This document shows, piece by piece, positions 35,320 to 44,875 of a stretch of 64,000 nt of DNA. Where the stretch lies: contig CAYZBG010000003.1 in assembly GCA_964476565.1 (NCBI GenBank), positions 53,872 through 117,871 of the forward strand. Reading direction: 5' to 3'. Under the pieces are notes generated by a model. That model was not told the origin of the DNA. It was given only the letters and a program-made list of their open reading frames with translations, and ran no database searches. Every line of letters starts with the position of its first letter. Position 1 is the stretch's first letter. The position numbers and the translations under genes were made by a program. The stretch comes from CAMAXB01 sp964476565 (GTDB lineage: Bacteria > Verrucomicrobiota > Verrucomicrobiia > Opitutales > Opitutaceae).

Positions 35320-38300
35320 TCATCCGCGCGGAACGATCACCGTAGTCGCAGCGCGGCTGCTGTTGCCGCTCGCATCGGTGCACTCGACCACGATCGTGTA
35401 GATACGGTCGCCCAGCACCCCGGAACGCTCCGCCCGCAGATTGACGCCGAGGTCGCCCGTGATTTCCCAATCGCCGGCCGTGTTGCCATCACCGCGACCA
35501 TTGTCGGGTTGATTGCTGGTCACGGAGACGATGCGCGCCCGTGGTGCGGCATCGCCTGCATCGCTGGCCTCCACGAACACGGTGACGGGAATCATGGCAT
35601 GGTTGGGGACGGCGAGGACCGCGGGCGAGGCCCGTACCGTCGTCAGCGCCGGCGGAACGGTGTCGCGCACCGTCACAAGAAAGCTTCCGGTCGCCACATT
35701 CTCGAAATCGTCCTGGGCTATGGCGGTAACGCTCGTCGCCCCAAAAGGGAAGATTGACCCGGGCTGCCGATCGAGACTCACGCCGACCTCTCCGCTGACC
35801 AGATCGGTGGCGGACACGGCGAAGCTCGCGGGCGCTCCGGCCGGACTGGTTGCCTCGAGGACAAGGTCCGCCGGAAGGCTCAAGGTTGGCGGCGTCGTAT
35901 CGACAACCCTCACGTAGAAGGACGAGACGCCTACATTGGCCGAGTCGTCCTCGGCCGTGGCCACGACCAGCGTACTACCCAAGGGGAAGACCGAGCCGGA
36001 AGGAGGGGTGAATGTCACCGGACGATTCCCATCAATCGCATCGGTGGCCGAGGTGGCAAACGTTGCCACCGCTCCATCCGGACCCGTGGCTTCAACGGTC
36101 AAGTCCGCGACGGAGACGATCGCAGGCGGCGTGGTGTCGGGCACCAGAGTGAATGTATCGGACGTGATGCCATAGGTGCCGGAATCGCTGGCGCGTCCGA
36201 CCACGGTGAGCCGCACCAGCAGGTCCTTGTCCTCCGGCACGCGGATGACCCCGAACTCAAAGTCTCGGAACGTAGCCGTCGAGCGCTGATTCAAGTCCGG
36301 ACCGACGACCACGCCGTCGACCGTAAGACGCAGGGTGCCCCGGTTGGTCGGATGCGACTTGTAGCGCATGCGCAGGTTATAGGTTCCGGCCGGCACAGCC
36401 GGCAGCGTGAATTGAACATACTCCCCGGCCGGAGGATTGAAGTCGGCTCCAAGCTGCACGAACTGGAAGTTGCTCGCATAGATTTGGCTGTTGCTCGGGC
36501 TGGGAAAGGTTTCCGTCGTCACGGTGGCACTCGCGCCCACGGCCGTGCGAGCGAGCGACTCCGACTCGAACACCAGTGTAGCCCGCGGAGGACCGCCTCC
36601 CTCCACCTCCACGGATACCGCATTGCTGGCCGTGCCGTTTCCGATCCTGTCCTTGGCCACCACGACGAACTCGTAGCTTTGCCCGGCCTTCAAGCCGGAG
36701 ATCGCGTAACTCGTAGCCGAGGTGAATGCGAGAAACCGTCCGTTGGCAAAGACCTCGTACCCTGCAATCCCGACGTTGTCGGTCGAGGCCGTCCAAGAGA
36801 GTTCCAAGGCGGTCACGATGAGCGGTCCCGCTGTTAACGCAGGCGCCGTGGGAGGCTCGAGGTCCGGCGCGGCGACGGCCAACTGACGATCCGCCAACTG
36901 GGCGAGATAAAGCGAGGCCGGCTCAAGTCCGGGCGTGTTGGCACCCTCGATGTAGCCGGGAGGGCCCGCAAAGGGTCCGGTACCCAGAACCTGACCGAAG
37001 CTTCCGATCGCATAGTTCTGGGCGGTGGGCGGCTGTTGGACCCGGATGCGGCCTCCTGCAGCGTCCGAGCGCCAAATGACGCTGTGGCCGGCGGCCCAAC
37101 CGTGCCCGGTGCCGTAATTGCCGCGATTGTAGAACGCGTAGACGTCGGCGCCAATCCGGTTCGTCGCCACCAAGCCGTCGAACAACAGACCCGTCGACCA
37201 CCGGCGATGCCCCTCGGAGAACGTCAGGTTCTGATCGAGGACCGAATCGAGCGCCACGATACCGGAATCGTTGCTGGTTCCGTTGGCGACGAAACCGTGG
37301 CGCGCCAAACTCGCGAAACAATCGCGGAAAAGAATGAGCTGCGCATGATAGGTGGCAAAGTTGTACCGCCGCCCCCCGGTGACGACCGAGTGAGGCTCGA
37401 TCGCCCGGACCCGCTCCACGGTGCAGCGCACCGACCGCTCGAATTGTACGCCCGCGTGCCAGAAATGTCGCATGGTGCTGTCGCGGATCCACGAATCCTC
37501 GGCACCGACAAAGCGAACGGCGTCTTCGCAATGGTTCTCCGCCGTGGGGCCTTCCGTCACAATGTCGATCGCCAGGTCCTCGATGCCCATTTGCCTGAGC
37601 ATACCGCTTTTATTATACTTATAAACATAGCTTTGGGACAGGGCCCGGTCGAGATGGGCGAAAACGGGTGCGTCGATCGCGATCGTATTGCCGGAAATCG
37701 CCGTGATCGTCCGGAGATAACGGATGTCGATTTGGCCCGGACGCCAGAAGTTGGCGTCGGTCACGCCGCCAAGATCCATGGCCTCCAACCACTCCTGCGT
37801 CGATGGATGCCAGACGATCACCGTGTCGCCGACGGCGAATGGCGAAGGGTCTTCGACCGTAAACACGCGTGAACCCACGCTTACCCGCGGGCTCGTGATC
37901 GCCCGCCGCGTCCCGGCGATCTCGCTCCGAAACTGGTCGTTGCTTCCGCCGCCGGCGACGATCACGCTGGCCTGCGACGTTCCGGTGCGCCGCAGGATCG
38001 TGTGGACCGCCGGGTCATAGCCGTCGCCTACGCCCGAGAGCACGACCCCGTCGTGCCGGATGCGCAGCGTTCCGCCGATATCGTAAACGCCGGCCCCAAG
38101 CAGGACCGCACCGCGGTAACCGTCGGCCTGCAGGGCCATGGCGCCAACCGCATCGAGCGCGGCCTGAATCTGCGCCGTATCGTCCCCGTCCACCGGGGAC
38201 AACGTCACCCGCACGGGCACCTCCGGCAGCGGAACACCGCCTCCTCGGTAACCGGCATGGCTGAAGTCAGGGATCCGATTGCCTTGAGCATCGATCGGGT

Positions 38301-38421
38301 ACGCAAGCCGGCCTTGCGCATCGGGTACCACCTTCGCCGAGTTCCAGGCACTGGCAGTCAGCGGAAGAAACAGGCCAAGACAGGCCCGGAACGGAAAACC
38401 ACGGGTCAGCACTTTCATCAT
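35320..38421 (-). CDS. Large secreted beta-helix protein with FN3, CBM-like and HYR domains
   Basis: 1033 residues with a signal peptide (to about LTASA, 25). Residues 30-510 are a right-handed parallel beta-helix of the pectate-lyase superfamily, DUF4955-like (YRGGAVLLGAGVYDIGG-type, RHGFVANGTSNDSGIVALDS, GTGHGWAAGHSVIWRS, QQPPTAQNYAIGSFGQV). An FN3 domain (about 530-625), a carbohydrate-binding-like jelly-roll (about 630-760) and two HYR repeats (each starting TTPP, about 762-930) plus a third Ig-like unit follow. It is probably a surface or secreted glycan-binding or -cleaving protein. The N-terminal half is paralogous to the protein at 41128-42684. Catalytic residues were not identified. 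Confidence 0.82.
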   Translation of the reverse strand: MMKVLTRGFPFRACLGLFLPLTASAWNSAKVVPDAQGRLAYPIDAQGNRIPDFSHAGYRGGGVPLPEVPVRVTLSPVDGDDTAQIQAALDAVGAMALQADGYRGAVLLGAGVYDIGGTLRIRHDGVVLSGVGDGYDPAVHTILRRTGTSQASVIVAGGGSNDQFRSEIAGTRRAITSPRVSVGSRVFTVEDPSPFAVGDTVIVWHPSTQEWLEAMDLGGVTDANFWRPGQIDIRYLRTITAISGNTIAIDAPVFAHLDRALSQSYVYKYNKSGMLRQMGIEDLAIDIVTEGPTAENHCEDAVRFVGAEDSWIRDSTMRHFWHAGVQFERSVRCTVERVRAIEPHSVVTGGRRYNFATYHAQLILFRDCFASLARHGFVANGTSNDSGIVALDSVLDQNLTFSEGHRRWSTGLLFDGLVATNRIGADVYAFYNRGNYGTGHGWAAGHSVIWRSDAAGGRIRVQQPPTAQNYAIGSFGQVLGTGPFAGPPGYIEGANTPGLEPASLYLAQLADRQLAVAAPDLEPPTAPALTAGPLIVTALELSWTASTDNVGIAGYEVFANGRFLAFTSATSYAISGLKAGQSYEFVVVAKDRIGNGTASNAVSVEVEGGGPPRATLVFESESLARTAVGASATVTTETFPSPSNSQIYASNFQFVQLGADFNPPAGEYVQFTLPAVPAGTYNLRMRYKSHPTNRGTLRLTVDGVVVGPDLNQRSTATFRDFEFGVIRVPEDKDLLVRLTVVGRASDSGTYGITSDTFTLVPDTTPPAIVSVADLTVEATGPDGAVATFATSATDAIDGNRPVTFTPPSGSVFPLGSTLVVATAEDDSANVGVSSFYVRVVDTTPPTLSLPADLVLEATSPAGAPASFAVSATDLVSGEVGVSLDRQPGSIFPFGATSVTAIAQDDFENVATGSFLVTVRDTVPPALTTVRASPAVLAVPNHAMIPVTVFVEASDAGDAAPRARIVSVTSNQPDNGRGDGNTAGDWEITGDLGVNLRAERSGVLGDRIYTIVVECTDASGNSSRAATTVIVPRG

Positions 38422-38618
38422 AGGGGTAGACGGGCTTGGCCGGACGAAGAGCTATCATTTAATAATTATTGCAAGAAAAACCGTTCATGCGTTCCCCATC
38501 CCTTTCCCATTTTCGAACACACCGTTTCCCGACCGGCTGCCCGCGATGAAATCGCCTCATTCCGGCGTCCGGGGAACAGAGGGTGCTTCCTCGGGAGGTT
38601 CCTTCGCCCTCTGTTCCC

Positions 38619-41081
38619 ATGGATTCTTTGCGTTCCTCCCGACGCATGACGGTCGGTCTCTGTCTCGCTTTGGCGGGGCTTGCCGCCGCACGCGCAGACA
38701 CCACGACCGCCGCGGCCACCCCGGCCAAGGCAGGGGCAAAGGCACCGGCCACCGAGGAGGCCGCCACCGAGAGCCTGCGTGAACGCGGCCGGGTGCTGCA
38801 AAAACGCAATCCGATCGCCTCCGAGTACCAGGCTCCGGGCACGCTCGGCCGCAGTCCGGGGGCATCCGCCGACGGAGAAGGCAATGACTTCCGCCGGCTC
38901 CTCCCCGGGACCGGGCGCCTGTTGTCCGCTCCGGCCGCCGGCCAGTTCTCGGTCTTCGCGACCTATCAATCCCAGTCCGGCGACAGCTCGCCCGGCGCCG
39001 ACCTGCTCGTGCGCCGCCGCTTCGGGGCGAGCGAACGGGCCTGGGCCTTGGAAGTCCGCGCCAACGTCACGTCCGCGACCCGCCACATCGAGCACTACGA
39101 ATCCGTCTGGGCCCCGCTGGTTGAACTCGACGCCACCGGACGGCGTCCGCGCACCGGCGCGGTCGCGCAGACCTTCGGCGGCGAACCGGTGTATTTCCTC
39201 GAGCGCGCCCGCGTCTCGCAGGACATCATCACGACGCGCACCCGCAGCGCCTCGGCCCTGCTCGAGCATCGTCTGGCCGCGAATCACACCGTGTTCGCCC
39301 AAGCCGCCTGGTCCGACTACGACGACGACTTCTTCCGCAACCGCTTCGAGTACAACTTCGGCCTGGGCGCAGCCCAGCCGGGCGCGGGCGACCGGCCGCA
39401 AGGCGGCACCGTGGTGACGCAGGGCGAGTACCGGGATGCCGGGGCGCGCCGCTACTTTGGGCACACCCTCACCGCCCGCGACATCCTGCGTTTCCAGGCC
39501 GGTGGCCGCCTCGCCGGACCGTCATGGCGGGCCGACTACGCCGTCTACCACTCCACGTGGGTCAACCGTCCTCAATCCGACGGCTGGAACTTCACCGACC
39601 GCGGCCTCGATCTCGCCTACACGCTGGACGATCCGTACCGGCCAACCCTCGCGGTGATCAACGGTATCGATCTCTTCGATACCACACGCAGCCCGTTCAA
39701 CGACCTGCGCGCCGCACAAACGGAAACCCGCGATACCGACCGGGCGATGCGCTTCGACTTCGAGCGCCGGCTCACCGCCGCCGGCGGCACGCTCTGGCTC
39801 GGCACCGGCGCCCTGCATCGCGAGAAGGAGCGGCGCAACGAGACCGAGCGTCTCGTCTACCTGCGCAACCCCGCCTCCCTCCTGCACCTTTCCGCCGTGC
39901 AGACGTCCTACCGGGCCGGCCTCGTGGTGCGCGACACCTACGCCCTGCCGCCCGGGCTCGAGACCGACCCGATCCGCGCCCTCACCGCCGCGGGTTCGCC
40001 GGCCTTTGCCTTCTCGCCGTCGCGGACCGTGCTCGAATCGCTGCAGGACCGCTACACCTCGGAGGAGGCCGTGAGCGGCGCCTACGGTCTCGCCCTGTGG
40101 ACCCGCGGACGCTGGGAGCTCGATCTCGGCCTGCGGACGGAACGGACACGCACTCGCACGCTCGGCACCGTCATCGCACCGGCCGACACCGACGACGGCC
40201 TCGGCGAGGAAATCACCCGCGTGGTCGACGGCGGCACCGAGTACGTCATCCGTCGCGCGCCCGGCTCGAACCGTTACTCGACCCTGCTGCCGTCCCTCGC
40301 CGCCGCCGTGCGCCTCGGCGGCGGCTGGACACTGCGCGGCACGGTCTTCGAGCAGGTGATGCGACCGCAGTACTTCGATATTGTGCGCTACCGCCGCGTT
40401 CACCCGCCCACCACCTCGATCAACGAAGGCAACCCCAACCTCCGCCCGACCTCGATCCGCAACGCCGCCGTCGCCGTCGACTACCGCAGCGCGGCCGTAG
40501 GCGAGATTTCCTTCGAGCTCTATCGCACGAAGGTGACCGACTTCTTCTACAGTGCGCAGCGTTACGAAGTGATCGACGGAGAACAGTACAGCGTGGCGCG
40601 CGTCGAGAATGGCGACGAAGGCACGCTGCAGGGGTTCCAGGTGCAATGGAGCCGGAGTTTTACGCTGTCCGGTCCGGTAAAGAAACTCGTCCCGGCCGTC
40701 GCGTACACCTTCTCCGACAGCGAGGCGACCGTGCCCACCCGCCCCGACGACCGGCTCACCTTGCCCGAACGTTCGCGCCACCTGCTGCGCGCCGAGGTGG
40801 CCTGGGAGGCGGGCCGGATCGGCGGAGCCTGGGAAGTCACCTCACAGAGCGAGGCCCTCGACGAAGTCGGCACCGGACTCGATCGCGACACCTACCGCGG
40901 ACGCGTCTTCTCGCTCGATACGCGGCTCTGGTGGCGCCTCAACGCGCGCTACCGTGCCACCCTGGCCGCCACGAATCTTTCCGACGCCCCGGAGCGCGCC
41001 TACGAAGGCGACCCGCTGCGCGTCACGCGCAACCAGTACTCGGCCACGACCTGGCGCCTGGGCGTCGAGGGCACGTTCTGA
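38619..41081 (+). CDS. TonB-dependent-receptor-like outer-membrane barrel lacking a recognisable plug
   Basis: 820 residues with a signal peptide (to about ARADT, 28). The stretch 30-110 is Ala/Thr-rich and low in complexity and shows none of the plug signatures (no RG box, no VEVIKGP, no GGVINY). From about 115 onward the strands match the barrel of TonB receptors: FLERARVSQDIITTRTRSAS, FFRNRFEYNFGLG, VYHSTWVN, INEGNPNLRPTSIRNAAVAVDY, and a typical C-terminal end (TTWRLGVEGTF). A normal plug is about 130 residues, so it has been lost or replaced. It lies between the two paralogous beta-helix genes. The ATG at 38619 is chosen over an in-frame GTG at 38583. Confidence 0.8.
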   Translation: MDSLRSSRRMTVGLCLALAGLAAARADTTTAAATPAKAGAKAPATEEAATESLRERGRVLQKRNPIASEYQAPGTLGRSPGASADGEGNDFRRLLPGTGRLLSAPAAGQFSVFATYQSQSGDSSPGADLLVRRRFGASERAWALEVRANVTSATRHIEHYESVWAPLVELDATGRRPRTGAVAQTFGGEPVYFLERARVSQDIITTRTRSASALLEHRLAANHTVFAQAAWSDYDDDFFRNRFEYNFGLGAAQPGAGDRPQGGTVVTQGEYRDAGARRYFGHTLTARDILRFQAGGRLAGPSWRADYAVYHSTWVNRPQSDGWNFTDRGLDLAYTLDDPYRPTLAVINGIDLFDTTRSPFNDLRAAQTETRDTDRAMRFDFERRLTAAGGTLWLGTGALHREKERRNETERLVYLRNPASLLHLSAVQTSYRAGLVVRDTYALPPGLETDPIRALTAAGSPAFAFSPSRTVLESLQDRYTSEEAVSGAYGLALWTRGRWELDLGLRTERTRTRTLGTVIAPADTDDGLGEEITRVVDGGTEYVIRRAPGSNRYSTLLPSLAAAVRLGGGWTLRGTVFEQVMRPQYFDIVRYRRVHPPTTSINEGNPNLRPTSIRNAAVAVDYRSAAVGEISFELYRTKVTDFFYSAQRYEVIDGEQYSVARVENGDEGTLQGFQVQWSRSFTLSGPVKKLVPAVAYTFSDSEATVPTRPDDRLTLPERSRHLLRAEVAWEAGRIGGAWEVTSQSEALDEVGTGLDRDTYRGRVFSLDTRLWWRLNARYRATLAATNLSDAPERAYEGDPLRVTRNQYSATTWRLGVEGTF

Positions 41082-41127
41082 TGGCGCGCGGGCGGCAGCG
41101 ACCCGCCCTCGGGCAGCCCGACCGCGT

Positions 41128-42684
41128 TCAATAACCGATCGCGGTGAGGGCGGCCGGGCCGAGGCGTTCGGCGAGCTGGGTGAGATAGAGGCTGCGCGGC
41201 GCGACGGGTTGGCCGTGCGAATCGATCACCCCGAGGGCCGCGTCCTTGTTCCACTGGCCCGGCGTAATCTCGCCGATGTTGCCGATGGCGTAGTTCTGGG
41301 CGGTCGGCGGCTGTTGCACGACAATGCTCGGCGAGATGCAGTTCCAGAAGACGTTCTGGCCCCCGGCCCAGCCATGGCCGCTGCCGGCGTACTGGCGGTC
41401 CTGCACATTGAGCTCCTTCGAATCGCGGATGTTGTCGTAGAGGATGCCGACCGCCCACCGGTGGTGCGGACCGGAATCGGAGTGCGACTTGAGCGAAGCG
41501 CCGTCGAGGAAGACGTTCGGGCCGCGAACGCGGGCACCGGTCATGAAGCCATGGCGCGCCTCGGTGGCGTTGCACCGCAGCACGAGTCCGTACTGGCCAT
41601 CGAGCACGAAGGAGTAGCGGCGTCCACCCGTGATGACCGACACCGGTTCGAGGTAGGTGCAGTCCTGGATCGTGGTGAACAACGCATCGTAGCGCGACAG
41701 GATGCCGCCGCTGAAATGCTGGACGGTCACGTCGCGCACCCAGCCGTTCTCCACATGGTCGAGATGGATCGCGGTCTCCGCATGGTCCTCGTCGGACGTC
41801 TCGCGTCCGCGTTCGTACTCTGAAACCAGCCGAAGGTTCTCGACCCCGTTCTCACGGTTGCGCGCGTGGCGATAGGCGTACACCGAGGCGCCACCAAAAC
41901 GTTCATCCAGCGCAATCATGATCGGCGCGTCGAACGTCAGCTGCCGTCCGTCGATCGCCGTGATCGTGCGCTCGATATGAAGGTCGTAACTGCCCGCCTC
42001 CCACATCTTGGTCGTGCCGGGCGGGGTGTTCGGGCGGTTGCGAATCCGGTCCATGCCGAGCTCGCGAATCCACTCCGCCGTCGACGGACGGTGCACCACG
42101 ACCCGGTCGCCGACCGCGAGTCCGTCGGTCCGCTCCACCATGAGACGGTGCGCGCTCCACGGCACGTAGGCGTCGGTGACCTTGCGCCGCGTGCCCCGCA
42201 CCTCTTCACGGCGCACCCCGGACGCACCCACGTAGAGCAAAATCCGCTTGGTCTTGCCCGTGCCGAGAATGACCGTGCCGTCCGTGCCCTGACCTTCGCC
42301 GCGCAGCACCACGCCGCTGGCGCGGACGCGCAGCTGGCCGGCGACCCGGTAAACGCCGCGTTGCAACAGGACCGCGCCGCGAAAGCCGCGCGCATCCGGA
42401 GGCAGGGCCCCGACCTCGTCGAGCGCTTGTTGGATGCGTTCGCCATCGTCGCCCGACGGCGCGGGGGCGAGAGTGCGGACGACCGGCAGAACCGGCAGTG
42501 CCACGCCGCCACCGCCGTAGCCGGCGCGGGAGAAATCCGGGATCGTATTGCCGCGCTCATCCGCGCGGTAGGTCAGTCGTCCGTCGGAACCGGGCCGGGC
42601 CCAGGGACTCGTCGCGGGGGCGGCGGCCGCGGCGACGGAAGCGATCAGCAAACAGGCAAGCGCAAGCGAGGGGGAACGCATCAT
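41128..42684 (-). CDS. Secreted right-handed beta-helix protein (pectate-lyase superfamily, DUF4955-like)
   Basis: 518 residues with a signal peptide (to about VAAAAA, 22). The whole mature chain is one parallel beta-helix, with GFRGAVLLQRGVYRVAGQL, GGRRYSFVLDGQYGLVLRC, GPNVFLDGASLKSHSDSGPH, GSGHGWAGGQNVFWNC and QQPPTAQNYAIGNIGEI. These match the first half of the 1033-residue protein at 35320-38421 in order and spacing, so the two are paralogs. No C-terminal binding domains are present here. It is probably a polysaccharide-acting enzyme or binding protein. It is convergent with the plug-less barrel gene. Confidence 0.82.
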   Translation of the reverse strand: MMRSPSLALACLLIASVAAAAAPATSPWARPGSDGRLTYRADERGNTIPDFSRAGYGGGGVALPVLPVVRTLAPAPSGDDGERIQQALDEVGALPPDARGFRGAVLLQRGVYRVAGQLRVRASGVVLRGEGQGTDGTVILGTGKTKRILLYVGASGVRREEVRGTRRKVTDAYVPWSAHRLMVERTDGLAVGDRVVVHRPSTAEWIRELGMDRIRNRPNTPPGTTKMWEAGSYDLHIERTITAIDGRQLTFDAPIMIALDERFGGASVYAYRHARNRENGVENLRLVSEYERGRETSDEDHAETAIHLDHVENGWVRDVTVQHFSGGILSRYDALFTTIQDCTYLEPVSVITGGRRYSFVLDGQYGLVLRCNATEARHGFMTGARVRGPNVFLDGASLKSHSDSGPHHRWAVGILYDNIRDSKELNVQDRQYAGSGHGWAGGQNVFWNCISPSIVVQQPPTAQNYAIGNIGEITPGQWNKDAALGVIDSHGQPVAPRSLYLTQLAERLGPAALTAIGY

Positions 42685-42793
42685 GGGGAGAGGTGCAAAT
42701 CCATCGCTCTCACTCCGGCCAAAGACAAGTCATGCGCCGGCACCCCGTCAGTTACATGGTTAGATCGCCAACCCCTTGCCGCGGCGTGGCGGT

Positions 42794-43768
42794 TCACAGC
42801 ACGGCCGGCGCGGGGGCGGACAGCGGGCCCAGCGGCAGACGAATCGGTTCGGCCCGCGCCGGGGGAACGATCACCCGCACATCGCCCGGCGCAAAGCGGT
42901 CTTCGGTGCGAAAGCGGAGGGTGTCGATCCGCTCGAGGTGTTCGAGCCGCTGGCGCACGTTGTCCGGCAAAGCCTTGCGATCCTCGTCGGACGCGAGCGG
43001 ACCCTGGTGCACCACCTTGCCATCAGCGTCCTTCACCGTGAGCTCGCGCCGTCCGTTGACCGTGGTGAGTTCGATCGATCCCTCCGCGTCGTTGAAGGCG
43101 AGACGGCCCTCGCCCACGCCGGTCAGGCGCGCGATGGGAGCCGCATGGAATAGAACGTCGCCGCCGCCGTCGGGCGGTGCGGCCAACGACAGGGTCCGGT
43201 CCACCTCCGCGCGGGTGAAGGCCCCGGGCAGGCGGCGAACCTGCACGCGCGCGCCGGGCGCGGCCTGCAGGTCGACCGCTTCGTCCCACTGGAACGAAAG
43301 AGGCGCGGGCGGTTCCGGTGCGGCCCGGGTGGCGAGCTTCACCCGGGCGGTGGCAGGTTGGCCGCCGCGGATGTAGCTCAGCGTGACCTCCTCGCCGTCC
43401 TTGCGGGCCCGCACGAGCACCGCCAGCTGCTCGCCATTCACCAGCCACTGATCGTCGAACTTCGTGAGCACATCGTGCACGCGCAGGACGGCCGCCGCCG
43501 GGCTGTCCGCGGTCACGGCGTTGACCACAAGGCCCATGCCCAGAGCGAGGCCGAGGTGGGCGGACAACTCGGCGTTCCTGCCGACGGCCACGCCGAGGAA
43601 GGTCACCGGCTGGCCGGGCACGACGCCCGCCTCGACGCCGGCGGCGGCGCGGAGGGTGCGGATCTCCCGGACCTCCTTGACGGGGCCCGGCGCGGGTTGA
43701 GCGAGGAGCGTGGGAGCGAGCAAGGCGGCACAGGCCGCGAACAGAGGGGGAACAACGTGGATTTTCAT
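42794..43768 (-). CDS. Secreted PDZ-domain protein
   Basis: 324 residues with a signal peptide (to about PTLLAQ, 23). A PDZ domain spans about 55-145: FLGVAVGRNAELSAHLGLALGMGLVVNAVTADSPAAAVLRVHDVL, then VLVRARKDGEEVTLSYIRGG. The C-terminal half is helix-rich with charged residues (VRQRLEHLERIDTLRF). No protease domain is present. It starts 9 bp after the putative anti-sigma gene and ends the sigma operon, so it may help sense envelope state by binding peptide termini. That role is inferred from context. Confidence 0.78.
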   Translation of the reverse strand: MKIHVVPPLFAACAALLAPTLLAQPAPGPVKEVREIRTLRAAAGVEAGVVPGQPVTFLGVAVGRNAELSAHLGLALGMGLVVNAVTADSPAAAVLRVHDVLTKFDDQWLVNGEQLAVLVRARKDGEEVTLSYIRGGQPATARVKLATRAAPEPPAPLSFQWDEAVDLQAAPGARVQVRRLPGAFTRAEVDRTLSLAAPPDGGGDVLFHAAPIARLTGVGEGRLAFNDAEGSIELTTVNGRRELTVKDADGKVVHQGPLASDEDRKALPDNVRQRLEHLERIDTLRFRTEDRFAPGDVRVIVPPARAEPIRLPLGPLSAPAPAVL

Positions 43769-43777
43769 GGCGAAAGG

Positions 43778-44239
43778 TCAGTGAAACGACACGGGCACGA
43801 GGCGGACCTCCTCGCCGGGCACGGTCCAGCGCAGGGAGGTCTGGGTGGTGGCGTCGCGCCAGACGATCGTATCGACAAAATGGTGACGCACCTGCCGTGC
43901 CGCCGTGCCGTCGGCGAGCGTGACCGGTCCCTCGTCCGCCGCAGCGTAGATCGTACGCTCGGCCGCGACGGGCGCGTAACCATCGGGCCCGGCGGCCAGT
44001 GACGGCGCCGCCGGTACGGGCGACACCGGGGCCACCGGGGCCGCCGAGCGTTGCCGTACGGCGCCGATCGTGACCAGCAGGGCCAGCCCGGCAGCCCACG
44101 CCAGCGTCCAGTGCCAGGTCCGGACCGGAACGCGCGCGGCCGGGAGGGCGGACTCCACGCGTGCGAGGCAGGCTGGCGTCACCGGCCGGGGGCGGAGGCG
44201 TTGCAACTCGGCTTCCAGGGTGTGCAGGTCGTCATCCAT
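43778..44239 (-). CDS. Single-pass membrane protein, putative anti-sigma factor
   Basis: 153 residues. A short N-terminal cytoplasmic helix region (MDDDLHTLEAELQRLRPRPV) precedes one membrane segment near 44-60 (WTLAWAAGLALLVTIG). A Pro/Ala-rich linker and a small periplasmic domain follow. Size, topology and position (its start overlaps the last 8 bp of the ECF sigma gene) are those of an anti-sigma factor. I see no ZAS zinc motif or other known anti-sigma domain, so the role is inferred from gene order. Confidence 0.6.
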   Translation of the reverse strand: MDDDLHTLEAELQRLRPRPVTPACLARVESALPAARVPVRTWHWTLAWAAGLALLVTIGAVRQRSAAPVAPVSPVPAAPSLAAGPDGYAPVAAERTIYAAADEGPVTLADGTAARQVRHHFVDTIVWRDATTQTSLRWTVPGEEVRLVPVSFH

Positions 44240-44738
44240 GGCAGATCACGGTTGAGAGTTCCTTGCGCAGCGCGGCGAGCGCGTAGCGATAGCGGGAGGC
44301 GGCGGTGTTGGGCGAAACCCCGAGTTCCATGCCGATCTGTTCGAAGGTAAGCTCGCCCCAGATTTTGAGCGCCAGGACGTCCCGCTGGCCGTCCGGCAGC
44401 CGGGCCAGTGCGGCCTCGAGTTGGAGCCGTCGATCGTCCCCTTCCGGCCAAGGCTGGAAGATGCCCTCGTCCTCGCCGGCGACCGCCTGCTCGCGCCGGG
44501 TTCGGCGACCCTCGCGGCGGGCTCGGTCGAACGCCGCCCGGCGGATCGATGTGATGAGCAGAGGAATCGCAGCGGCATCCAAGCCGCGCTGCAGTCGCCA
44601 GTAGCGCACGAAGGCGTCCTGCACCACATCCTCGGCATCGGCCTGCGATCGCGTCCATTGCCGGGCGCAGGCGAGCAGCCTGGGGCCGTGTTCGCGGAAC
44701 CAGTGCTGCCAGGATGTCGGATCATGGGACGCCTCCAT
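44232..44738 (-). CDS. ECF RNA polymerase sigma factor
   Basis: 168 residues. Region 2 spans about 15-80 (DAEDVVQDAFVRYWRLQ, ITSIRRAAFDRARREGRR) and region 4 about 105-160 (ALARLPDGQRDVLALKIWGELTFEQIGMELGVSPNTAASRYRYALAALR). It should direct transcription of its own regulon, probably under the control of the membrane protein encoded next. The order sigma, putative anti-sigma, PDZ on the minus strand with overlapping or near-contiguous genes supports one operon. I did not find the TAGTCAT/GGGTGTCT motif upstream. Confidence 0.92.
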   Translation of the reverse strand: MEASHDPTSWQHWFREHGPRLLACARQWTRSQADAEDVVQDAFVRYWRLQRGLDAAAIPLLITSIRRAAFDRARREGRRTRREQAVAGEDEGIFQPWPEGDDRRLQLEAALARLPDGQRDVLALKIWGELTFEQIGMELGVSPNTAASRYRYALAALRKELSTVICHG

Positions 44739-44875
44739 GCGGTTTCGTACCTAAGCGCCACCGGAGCGCGGTTTTGTCTGGCCGGGCGAGGATTCGTGGG
44801 GCGGTGCCGGGCCCAACGGTTCGACATTCTCGTCGCCACCGCGTTCCGCCCCGGCTTCGACTGGGCGTCCGCCGA

